Assembly (NCBI RefSeq): GCF_022414595.1
Contig: NZ_JADWYO010000011.1
Coordinates: 50,537-114,536 of the forward strand
Source of the DNA: Streptomyces sp. MUM 203J
GTDB taxonomy: Bacteria; Actinomycetota; Actinomycetes; Streptomycetales; Streptomycetaceae
Length of the DNA: 64,000 bases
Direction: 5' to 3'
Below the pieces are notes generated by a model that was not told the origin of the DNA, searched no databases, and saw only the letters and a program-made list of their open reading frames with translations. Made by a program: the position numbers and the translations under genes. Positions 25,086-33,752 of the stretch are shown here, piece by piece (within the stretch, counting starts at the first letter, position 1; each line of letters opens with the position of its first letter).

Positions 25086-25448
25086 ATGGACACGACGATC
25101 ACCGCACCCCGCGCCGAGGTGCTGCGGGACCGCTACCGCAGCCGACTGCCCGAGCGCTTGCAGGCGCTGGCCGGCCCTGTCGAGGGCAACGTGGACCTGC
25201 CGCTCCACATCGTCTGGTCCGGGCGGACGAGCTACAGCCTGGACCGTCCGAAGTCCTGCATGACGCTCTACCGGACCGTCCTCGCCGAAGGACTGAGTGA
25301 GGACCTGGTGGCCCTCCTGCACCACCGGCTGCTCACCGAGCAGTGGCCCGTGCTGCGGCGCTTGATCAGTCCCTACATCCGCGAGGTCTGGGAGGACGCC
25401 TTCCCCGAGCTGCTCCGCACCGCTACGACCAGCGCGACCGCCGCGTGA
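25086..25448 (+). CDS. Small protein coupled to the AbiEii-type gene (candidate antitoxin or partner)
   Basis: 120 residues, no named domain recognised. It is largely helical: APRAEVLRDRYRSRLPERLQ, then LPLHIVWSGRTSYSLDRPKS, LVALLHHRLLTEQWPVLRRL and SPYIREVWEDAFPELL. No winged helix of the AbiEi type is obvious. Its TGA overlaps the GTG of the nucleotidyltransferase gene by 4 bp (GTGA), so the two are translated together. The position suggests an antitoxin or accessory subunit, which is inference only. The ATG at 25086 may be leaderless behind GATACT; another ATG lies 4 bp upstream in a different frame. Confidence 0.72.
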   Translation: MDTTITAPRAEVLRDRYRSRLPERLQALAGPVEGNVDLPLHIVWSGRTSYSLDRPKSCMTLYRTVLAEGLSEDLVALLHHRLLTEQWPVLRRLISPYIREVWEDAFPELLRTATTSATAA

Positions 25449-26104
25449 AGCTCACTCCGCTCCACGAGCGTCTCCTCGCCGACATACTCGATCTCGGCTC
25501 CCCCTACCCTCTGGTCCTCACCGGCGGATACGCCGTGCAGGCCCACGGCCTGGTCGAACGCTTCAGCCGCGACCTCGACGTCGCCACTGAGAACCCCGCT
25601 CCGATGCAGGAGATCGTCGCCTCACTCACAGCCGGCCTCAGCGCACGCGGATGGCGGACCACGCACGTCCAGACCGATCCGCTCAGCGGCCGTTTCCTCG
25701 TCACCGATCCGGACACCGGCGAGGAGTGCGAGGTCGACGTTCTCAAGGAGGCGTTCTGGGCCCCACCGGCCCAGACCCCCTACGGCCCCGTTCTTTCCCT
25801 TGATGACGTGATCGGCACCAAGGTCCGTGCCCTCGCCGACCGCGGCACCGTCCGCGACCTCATCGATGTCCAGGCTGCCTCCCGCCACCGCTCCACCGCC
25901 GATCTCGAGTCCCTGGGCCGCCGTCGCGCCCACGACGAGTTCAGCCTCGAAGACCTCCGGGACCGGCTGATCGGCGCGGACTGGTACGAGGATGAGGACT
26001 ACACCGCGTACGGGCTCACCTCCCGGCAGATCGAAGAACTCAAGGCGTGGGCGCTGGAGTGGGCGGAGGATCTGGGCGCGCGGATCCATGACGAGAACGC
26101 CTGA
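25445..26104 (+). CDS. AbiEii/AbiGii-type nucleotidyltransferase (toxin-like)
   Basis: 219 residues from a GTG at 25445. The nucleotidyltransferase core is clear: LVLTGGYAVQAHGL (GG motif), RFSRDLDVAT (the S/T-x-D-x-D metal motif) and EECEVDVLKE (third acidic residue). LSLDDVIGTKVRALADRGTVRDLIDV is the usual AbiEii helix that carries the conserved Lys and the RDxxD signature. Known AbiEii toxins transfer nucleotides to tRNA or other targets and act in type IV toxin-antitoxin or abortive-infection systems. The partner here does not look like AbiEi. It lies inside the panD islet, which fits a mobile defence cargo. Confidence 0.85.
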   Translation: MKLTPLHERLLADILDLGSPYPLVLTGGYAVQAHGLVERFSRDLDVATENPAPMQEIVASLTAGLSARGWRTTHVQTDPLSGRFLVTDPDTGEECEVDVLKEAFWAPPAQTPYGPVLSLDDVIGTKVRALADRGTVRDLIDVQAASRHRSTADLESLGRRRAHDEFSLEDLRDRLIGADWYEDEDYTAYGLTSRQIEELKAWALEWAEDLGARIHDENA

Positions 26105-26389
26105 GAGACGGTCATCGCAGCCGTCCTCCTCTCTAGCGCGGATACAACGAGAGGATGCGGTGTAGCCAGCAGGTTCCGACTCGGAGCCGTCCACCGTGGG
26201 CTGCCCTGCTCGGAGGATATGTGGGGCTGCCGAGCGACACCCCGCAGTGGACTCACGGCAAAACCGGGTTGCGGTAACGGCCAAACAGCATCTACTCGGG
26301 ACCGGTGCTGCCCTGGCCCCGAAGGTCGGCAGAGTCACCTGCCGGGCAGATAGGCGAGGCCATGCGCTGCATCGCCCACGCCCACACCG

Positions 26390-27490
26390 TCACCGCGGGT
26401 CGCGGCCCACGCTCTGTCCCGGCAGCAGTCGCAGGGCGAAGACGGAGCCGTCGGCGTGGACGGAGACGGGGCCGCCCCAGTTCTTGTCGAAAGTGAGGCG
26501 GGGGCGGACGCCGCGGCGCGCGTGGACGAGGGCGCGGTACTCCTCGACGTCGCCTCTGGCGAGCAGGCGGAAGATCTCCTCATACACGCCGGAGAACGCC
26601 TCGACGCGGGGGCCGTTGAGGCGGAAGACGTGGTCGGTGCCGACGTACTCGTTGCCGAAGAGGGTGCGGGCGGCGTCCTGGATGCTCATGCTGGCCGCGT
26701 GTTCGAGGCCGGTGAAGCGTTTGCGGCCCTGCCGGTCGGTGAGGATGGCGGGTGGTGGCGTGGCCGGAGCCGGTGAAGGCCATGAGGCCCGCCGCGGTGG
26801 TGTGCGCCAGGGACTTCTGGAACCAGGTGTAGTCCTTCGCTTGTACGTGGCAGCCCCGTACGGGCTCCGGTGCCATCAGGCCCTCGGTCGGCGGGTGGAT
26901 GTCCGGCATCACGTTCGCCTGGAACGGCGGAGCGTTCAGGTTCGCCTCCCGACCCTCCGCCGGGGACAGCCGACCTCCCCTGCCGGGTGCCTGGAGGGCG
27001 TGGATGGTCATCGTGCCGCTGTCCGTCGGGAGCTGCGTGCTGAACAACAGGCCGGGGGTCTCGTTCCACGGGCCGATGTGTAGCGCTTCGGCGTGGGCCG
27101 AGGCGGAGGCCAACTGCTCGGCGGAGGTGGCGGAGTCGCTGTGGTTGCCCTTGCACGCGAGGGGGATGACGAGGGACGGTTCTTCCGGCCGCCAGACCTT
27201 GGCGAAGTAGTGGGGCCGGTAGCGGTACTTCACCTTCTCGCCCTTGTCCCTGCTGGTGAGGGCCCAGCCCGCGCGTAACGCCGTGTCGGCGGGGACGATC
27301 GTCACCGAGTGGTCAGGGAAACGGCTGCGTAGCATGTGCTCAGCGAGCGTGAGGGCGAAGCCGATGCCGAGTTCGCCGGACTGCAGCGACTTGTAGTGGT
27401 CCGCGATGCGGTGGCCTTCGTCGGTGAGACCGAGGAACGAGTCGCTACCGCAAGCCAGGGCCTGGGTGTACTGGTTGTACTTGAGCGCGC
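26390..27490 (-). pseudogene. Decayed gene of unknown function (truncated and frameshifted)
   Basis: The minus frame from about 27490 reads QYTQALACGSDSFLGLTDEG, HYKSLQSGELGIGFALTLAE, HMLRSRFPDHSVTIVPADTA and SLVIPLACKGNHSDSATSAE, with a good coding look down to GLMAFTGSG near 26760. There it shifts frame and continues as TLFGNEYVGTDHVFRLNGPR, VEAFSGVYEEIFRLLARGD and GPVSVHADGSVFALRLLPGQ to 26390. There is no start codon before the left break. I remember similar uncharacterised Streptomyces proteins but cannot name a family or function. The frameshift could also be a sequencing error, though the missing N-terminus would remain. Confidence 0.6.
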
Positions 27491-27666
27491 CTCAGTGTTC
27501 CGCCAGTCCCCGGCCCGCACCGCGCCACGACAGGGCGGTGGCCCGGGCGAGGGTGTGGTCGTCCCAACGGGCGCCGGTGCGGCGCGAAAGCCCAGGTAGG
27601 AAGCCGTCTCGCCGGAACGGAGCGATGTTCCTCACAAACACCGGACGGGGGTGTCGGTGTAGGGTC

Positions 27667-27710
27667 GAGGACGCCCTTGACCTGCACGAAGCAGGCAGGG
27701 AGCCGTCCTC
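27667..27710 (+). promoter_or_regulatory. Structured leader of panD
   Basis: GAGGACG (27667-27673) pairs perfectly with CGTCCTC (27704-27710), enclosing a hairpin CCTGC-ACGAA-GCAGG (27681-27695). The ribosome site AGGAG starts 2 bp after the outer stem. The inner part TTGACCTG...GCAGGCAGGGAGCC is also kept in the diverged panD stub at 24391, where the outer stem is not. Conservation of this block in two diverged copies suggests a regulatory RNA or another selected signal. It is not a riboswitch class I can name. Confidence 0.45.
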
Positions 27711-27722
27711 CAGGAGTCCAAC

Positions 27723-28151
27723 ATGCTGCGCACCATGTTCAAGTCCAAGATCCACCGGGCCACCGTGACCCAGGCGGACCTCCACTACGTCGGGTCCGTG
27801 ACCATCGACGCCGACCTCATGGACGCCGCCGACCTGTTGCCCGGTGAGCTGGTGCACATCGTCGACATCACCAACGGGGCCCGCCTGGAGACCTACGTGA
27901 TCGAGGGGGAGCGCGGCTCCGGCGTCATCGGGATCAACGGCGCTGCCGCGCATCTCGTCCACCCCGGTGACCTGGTCATCCTCATCAGCTACGCCCAGGT
28001 GGACGACGCCGAGGCCCGCAGGCTGGTGCCCTGCGTGGTGCACGTGGACGCGGAGAACCGCATCGTGGAACTCGGCTCCGACGCGTCCGCGCCGGTGCCC
28101 GGCGGGGACGCGGTGCGCGGGCCGCACGCCGTTCCGGCCGCGCGGGGCTGA
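27723..28151 (+). CDS. panD: Aspartate 1-decarboxylase precursor
   Basis: 142 residues, intact. It starts [20 protein letters not shown] and has the self-cleavage site at Gly24-Ser25 ([11 protein letters not shown]), which yields the pyruvoyl cofactor. [20 protein letters not shown] and [17 protein letters not shown] are the other conserved stretches. It makes beta-alanine for pantothenate and CoA from L-aspartate. AGGAG lies 6 bp before the ATG. Codons 5-10 coincide with the right-hand islet repeat, so the promoter, leader and first codons may have come with the insert. The C-terminal ~25 residues are a variable tail. Confidence 0.96.
   Translation: MLRTMFKSKIHRATVTQADLHYVGSVTIDADLMDAADLLPGELVHIVDITNGARLETYVIEGERGSGVIGINGAAAHLVHPGDLVILISYAQVDDAEARRLVPCVVHVDAENRIVELGSDASAPVPGGDAVRGPHAVPAARG
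27735..27752 (+). repeat. panD: Right copy of 18-bp direct repeat (attR-like)
   Basis: ATGTTCAAGTCCAAGATC, identical to 24451-24468. It forms codons 5-10 of intact panD and marks the right edge of the islet. Confidence 0.75.
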
Positions 28152-28180
28152 AACCGCGCCGATCCGGGTACCCGGGCGGC

Positions 28181-28560
28181 ATGAGAACAGACACACCGGA
28201 CATTCTTGACGGGCGGGCCCGTAGCCGGTTCCAGGCGCACGAGGGCGAGCGGCCCGTCGGGGGTGTGGTCTGCTTGCTGCCGGAGGGCACACCGGCCGTG
28301 TCCGTGAGGGCACACGCCGTGGTCGTGCCGGCCTTCCGGAGGCGGAGCGTCGAGGGTGTGCTCAGGCGCAGCCGGCATCCGATGGGCGCGGAGGAGGGGT
28401 GGCGGTGGTGCCGCTCTGGCCGTACACGGCCGGCTCGGCCGGGCAGCTCCCCGACGGGATGCCGACGGCGCCCGTGGAGCCGGTCGGCCGACCGGAGCGC
28501 GAGCGGGTCACACGGGGGGTGCAGCGGTGCGTCCCCGCGAGTCTGCCGGAGTACCACCCC
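28181..28560 (+). pseudogene. GNAT-type acetyltransferase remnant (YjdJ-like)
   Basis: The frame from the ATG at 28181 reads RARSRFQAHEGERPVGGVVC and HAVVVPAFRRRSVEGVL, which follows small YjdJ-like GNAT proteins (substrate strand, then a degraded acetyl-CoA loop; normally PAFRGRGIG). The match then jumps frame to AVVPLWPYTA, the usual last strand and helix. The frame change and the lost Gly residues of the CoA loop indicate decay. It starts 30 bp after panD. The call rests on a short alignment from memory. Confidence 0.55.
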
Positions 28561-28573
28561 TTGGGGGGTAGCC

Positions 28574-28828
28574 ATGACCGAGCCCCGTCCCGATCCCGTG
28601 CCGCCCATGCCGGATCCGGCGCCGGTTCCGCCGCCCGCGCCGCCCGGTCCCGCTCCTGGGCCTCCGGCTCCCGTGCCGGAACCCGAGCCGTCCCCGGCGC
28701 CGCGCCCCGGCCCCCCGCCGCCCGGCCCCGGTCCGGTGCCGCCCCCCGGTCCCGTCCCCAAGCCGCCGGGACCCGACCCGGTCCCGGAACCGGAGCCGTC
28801 CCCGGGCCCGCGGACGCGCGGCGCATAG
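28574..28828 (+). CDS. Small proline-rich protein
   Basis: 84 residues, about 60% Pro/Gly/Glu/Ala, built of PEPxP and PPGPxP units (MTEPRPDPVPPMPDPAP onward, ending PGPRTRGA). The ATG follows GGGGGGTAGCC, an acceptable ribosome site. No signal peptide or membrane helix is seen. Short Pro-rich proteins of this kind occur in other Streptomyces, but no function is known. The composition is extreme, so a non-coding reading cannot be excluded. Confidence 0.5.
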   Translation: MTEPRPDPVPPMPDPAPVPPPAPPGPAPGPPAPVPEPEPSPAPRPGPPPPGPGPVPPPGPVPKPPGPDPVPEPEPSPGPRTRGA

Positions 28829-30610
<1,782 letters not shown>

Positions 30611-30667
30611 CCGGTCACCGCTACCGTGGGTCCCGCAACGGATCGGGCATCAGGGAGGGGCGGCGGC

Positions 30668-31426
30668 GTGACGGGGGACCACACCACCACGCGGCGGCTC
30701 GGCGGCGCCGAGCTGGAGACCGTGAGCGGTGTCGGCGGGTTCTTCGCGCTCCGCGCCGCCGTCCCCCCGGTGTCCGGCGGCGCGCACCTCCCACTCGCCC
30801 GTGTGTACGGCGGCGACCCCGCGCCTCTGGAGGCGCGGGTCGCGCGGGTCGGGGAGCGGCTGCGAGCCCCGGAGTACCGGGTCGCCGCCTCCATCGCCCA
30901 GCTCGGACTCGCCGCGCGGCTCTGGTCGGTGACTCTCGGGCCCGCCGCGCTGTACGGCGCCGTGCCCGACATCGCCCCGCACACGCTGCACTGGGACCCG
31001 GGCCTCTCCACGCCCCACGACCTGTGGTGGTCCGGCACCCGCACCCTGCCCGCCACACCCGCCCATGTCCGCGAGGTCGTGCAGCACGGGCACCTGGCTC
31101 CGCTCGCCGCCGCCCTGCGCTCCGCAGGGCCGGTCTCCGCGCGGCTGCTGTGGGGCAACGCGGGGTCCGCCCTCGCCGGCGCCGTCCGGGAGCTGACCCG
31201 CTGGGCCCACCGGCAGGGCCGCCCCGACGCGGCCGAGCGGGCCGCCTCCCTCGCCGCCGCCCTGCTCGACCATCCGGACCTGTCCGGCACTCTCCAGGGA
31301 GGCGCACTCGGGGAGGGCGCCCTCCGGGCCACCGCCGCGCTGCGGCGCCGCAGCTGCTGCCTCTACTACCGCTGCCCGGGCGGCGGCCTGTGCGGCGACT
31401 GCGTCTTCGACCGGCCGCCGGGCTGA
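30668..31426 (+). CDS. FhuF-type (2Fe-2S) ferric reductase-like protein
   Basis: 252 residues from the GTG at 30668 (AGGGAGGGG 9 bp upstream); an ATG at 30626 is the alternative. The body matches FhuF-like proteins (YRVAASIAQLGLAARLWSVT, LLWGNAGSALAGAVREL). The C-terminus has the cluster motif SCCLYYRCPGGGLCGDCVF, i.e. C-C-x10-C-x2-C, for a 2Fe-2S centre. Such proteins release iron from siderophores by reduction in the cytoplasm. No siderophore transporter is adjacent, so the partner system is elsewhere. It follows the Rpf gene by 57 bp. Confidence 0.86.
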   Translation: MTGDHTTTRRLGGAELETVSGVGGFFALRAAVPPVSGGAHLPLARVYGGDPAPLEARVARVGERLRAPEYRVAASIAQLGLAARLWSVTLGPAALYGAVPDIAPHTLHWDPGLSTPHDLWWSGTRTLPATPAHVREVVQHGHLAPLAAALRSAGPVSARLLWGNAGSALAGAVRELTRWAHRQGRPDAAERAASLAAALLDHPDLSGTLQGGALGEGALRATAALRRRSCCLYYRCPGGGLCGDCVFDRPPG

Positions 31427-31564
31427 TCCGACCGGCCACCGGCGAGGACGGGCCCCGTCACCGGAACCCGCGGTTTGGCGGGGTGAGCGCACTCCTCGTA
31501 AAGTTCCACTTTTGAGAACCGGCTATCAGGCGCCGGTCCCGGGTGATCGAGGAACGGCAGCGGC

Positions 31565-33031
31565 ATGACGGTGACAGAAGACAACCAGGCGTACGGGCCG
31601 GGTATCGACCCTGAGCGTCTGGCCGTCTGCCTCGACGTCCTCAAGGAGCTCGACGAGCTGGACGTCGACCACCCGGACGCGGTCAGGGTGCGGCGCGCCA
31701 CCTCGCAGATCTACCGCACGGTCAAGCAGCGCCGTCGCCAGGAGCGCCGCGCCGCCAAGACCGCCCACGACCGGGCCGTCACCGAGGCCACCGCCACCGG
31801 TTCCGCCGAGCGGATCGACGACGAGACGCAGGGCCTGCTGCCCAGCTCCTCCACCGTCGGGGAGATCGCGGGCATACTCCAGCGCCCCCGCGCCTGCTAC
31901 ACGTGCAAGAGCCGCTACACCCAGGTCGACGCCTTCTACCACCAGCTGTGCCCGGCCTGCGCGGTGGAGAACCGGGCCCGCCGTGACGCCCGCACCGACC
32001 TGACCGGCCGCCGTGCCCTGCTCACCGGCGGCCGGGCCAAGATCGGCATGTACATCGCGCTGCGGCTGCTCCGCGACGGCGCCCACACCACCGTCACGAC
32101 CCGGTTCCCGAACGACGCGATCCGCCGCTTCAAGGCCCAGCCCGACAGCGACGAGTGGATCCACCGGCTGAAGATCGTCGGCATCGACCTGCGGGACCCG
32201 GCGCAGGTCGTCGCCCTCGCGGACTCGGTTGCCGCCGCGGGGCCGCTGGACATCCTGATCAACAACGCCGCCCAGACCGTGCGCCGCTCCCCGAAGGCGT
32301 ACAGCGAGCTGATCGCCGCCGAGTCCGCCCCGCTGCCCGCGGGCGAGCTGCCGCCCGCCGAGGTCATCGGCACGTACGGCAGCGGTGCCGTCGACGCCGT
32401 GGCCGCGCTGCCGTCCGCCCGTTCCGGCGACGCGCTGACCGCCCAGGACGTCACCGGCCTGGCGCTGGTCACCGGCTCCGCGACCCCGGCCAGGATCGCC
32501 GCCGGCACCGCGATCGACGCGGGCGGCCTGGTGCCCGACCTCGCGTCGACGAACAGCTGGATCCAGACCGTCGACGAGGTCGACCCGGTGGAGCTGCTGG
32601 AGGTGCAGCTCTGCAACTCCACCGCGCCGTTCATCCTGATCAGCAGGCTGCGTCCGGCGATGGCCGCCGCCCCGGCGCGGCGCAAGTACATCGTGAACGT
32701 CTCCGCCATGGAAGGCGTGTTCAGCCGCGGCTACAAGGGGGCGGGGCACCCGCACACCAACATGGCCAAGGCGGCGCTCAACATGCTGACCCGCACCAGC
32801 GCGCAGGAGATGTTCGACAAGGACGGCATCCTGATGACCGCTGTCGACACCGGCTGGATCACCGACGAACGGCCGCACCCGGACAAGATGCGGCTGGCGG
32901 ATGCGGGCTTCCACGCCCCGCTGGACCTCGTCGACGGGGCCGCCCGGGTCTACGACCCGATCGTCCGCGGCGAGGAGGGCGAGGACCTGTACGGCTGCTT
33001 CCTCAAGGACTACGCCCCGGGCAAGTGGTGA
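31565..33031 (+). CDS. SDR-family oxidoreductase with N-terminal helical region and zinc ribbon
   Basis: 488 residues, nearly twice a normal SDR. Residues about 1-95 are helical and charged (VCLDVLKELDELDVDHPDAV, VKQRRRQERRAAKTAHDR). A ribbon CYTCKSRYTQVDAFYHQLCPACA follows at about 106-128. The Rossmann part begins GRRALLTGGRAKIGMYIALRL (glycine motif), then DILINNAAQTV, NVSAMEGVFSRGYKGAGHPH and NMAKAALNMLTRTSAQEM. The usual YxxxK is recognisable only loosely: Asn/His stands where Tyr is expected before MAK. So NAD(P) binding is likely, while ordinary dehydrogenase activity is uncertain. An insertion of about 70 residues (about 240-310) is Ala-rich. It ends at a hairpin and is followed by the 62-residue peptide gene. 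Confidence 0.8.
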   Translation: MTVTEDNQAYGPGIDPERLAVCLDVLKELDELDVDHPDAVRVRRATSQIYRTVKQRRRQERRAAKTAHDRAVTEATATGSAERIDDETQGLLPSSSTVGEIAGILQRPRACYTCKSRYTQVDAFYHQLCPACAVENRARRDARTDLTGRRALLTGGRAKIGMYIALRLLRDGAHTTVTTRFPNDAIRRFKAQPDSDEWIHRLKIVGIDLRDPAQVVALADSVAAAGPLDILINNAAQTVRRSPKAYSELIAAESAPLPAGELPPAEVIGTYGSGAVDAVAALPSARSGDALTAQDVTGLALVTGSATPARIAAGTAIDAGGLVPDLASTNSWIQTVDEVDPVELLEVQLCNSTAPFILISRLRPAMAAAPARRKYIVNVSAMEGVFSRGYKGAGHPHTNMAKAALNMLTRTSAQEMFDKDGILMTAVDTGWITDERPHPDKMRLADAGFHAPLDLVDGAARVYDPIVRGEEGEDLYGCFLKDYAPGKW

Positions 33032-33066
33032 CACCCGCCTGAAGACCCGCGCACTCGTCTGACCTT

Positions 33067-33097
33067 CCCCTCTCCGGCACCTGGTGCCAGGGAGGGG
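33067..33097 (+). terminator. Hairpin after the SDR gene
   Basis: CCCCTCTCCGGCAC pairs with GTGCCAGGGAGGGG around a CTG loop, with one mismatch and one wobble, starting 36 bp after the SDR stop. It separates that gene from the peptide gene and suggests they have separate transcripts or that read-through is partial. Confidence 0.6.
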
Positions 33098-33328
33098 GCA
33101 CTCCGGGCCACTGTGGCCGAAATCTGCCGGTGTGATGGAATCCATCGAGCAGGGGCCCGCTCATTTGGTTACTCTGAAGCGAACGGTCGGCCGACAGGGG
33201 TCCACAAAACACCCTTGGGCCGGCCGCGGGACTGGCCTGCCACCGGGGCCGCGGTCCCGCCCTCGACCGGCGCCACCGCGACCGACGGCAGACACGTTCC
33301 ACAGGTTCGCGACACGGAGGAGTGCGCG

Positions 33329-33517
33329 GTGACAACGACAGAATCGACCACGCGGGAGCAGGGCACGGGCCCGGCAGCACCCGCGGAGCCGGCCGGCAGG
33401 CCGACCCGATCGGATGAACTCGGCAGCCTGGAGGTGTGGGCCCGCTCGGCCCCGATCCGGCTGGCGGGTTACGAGGACGACCTCGCGGAGCCGCACATCC
33501 TGCCCAGCGTCGACTGA
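33329..33517 (+). CDS. 62-residue peptide of unknown function
   Basis: GTG start at 33329 with GGAGGA 8 bp upstream. The N-terminal half is low-complexity (TTTESTTREQ, PAAPAEPAGRP). The C-terminal half is distinctive: GSLEVWARSAPIRLAGYEDD and LAEPHILPSVD. No Cys, signal peptide or membrane helix is present. The bipartite form (variable leader, sharply defined acidic/aromatic tail ending the protein) resembles peptide precursors that are modified after translation, but no RiPP family is recognised and no obvious modifying enzyme lies next to it apart from the unusual SDR upstream. A strong hairpin (33550-33588) follows, which supports a real transcript. Confidence 0.7.
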   Translation: MTTTESTTREQGTGPAAPAEPAGRPTRSDELGSLEVWARSAPIRLAGYEDDLAEPHILPSVD

Positions 33518-33549
33518 GTCCGCGCGGTCCGAGAGTCCGCGCCGACGGA

Positions 33550-33588
33550 GCCCCGTGCCCTTCGCCTTCACGGGCGGGGGCACGGGGC
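33550..33588 (+). terminator. Strong hairpin after the 62-residue peptide gene
   Basis: A perfect 11-bp stem (GCCCCGTGCCC with GGGCACGGGGC) lies 32 bp after the stop, without a T run, as is usual in Streptomyces. Confidence 0.75.
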
Positions 33589-33752
33589 GTTGTCCGCCCG
33601 GTGACGACACGGGAGCAGCAACCCCGGGCGGACCGCCGGAAACGGGCGGACGGCCGGGCCGAACGTCATCGGCATCCGCTCGGCACGGCCCGTCTCGCCG
33701 CCGCCGCAACGTAGCCGAGACCGCACTGCCGTCACCAGCTTTGGTCAGAGTG

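Larger units (their letters stand above)
24469..27752. mobile_element. 3.28-kb islet inserted in the 5' end of panD
   Basis: It is bounded by the 18-bp direct repeats at 24451 and 27735. It holds an AbiEii-type gene pair (25086-26104), a decayed unknown gene (26390-27490) and at its right end a leader plus the first codons that restore panD. This layout (host promoter and 5' stub on the left, rebuilt gene start on the right) is what site-specific insertion into the 5' end of a gene produces. No integrase gene is visible, so the element is either a remnant or was mobilised in trans. The alternative is a tandem panD duplication with later deletion. Confidence 0.6.

Noticed and set aside
24608..25300. 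230-codon plus frame in the left part of the islet
   Set aside because: Arg/Pro/His-rich with no integrase or other motif. It overlaps the AbiEii partner gene in another frame.
27492..27632. Minus-strand tail ending GAGRGLAEH upstream of panD, possibly the C-terminus of a broken gene
   Set aside because: Coding look is fair for about 45 residues, but it has no family match and no body, since panD lies on the opposite strand. It may be a further islet fragment; too little to annotate.
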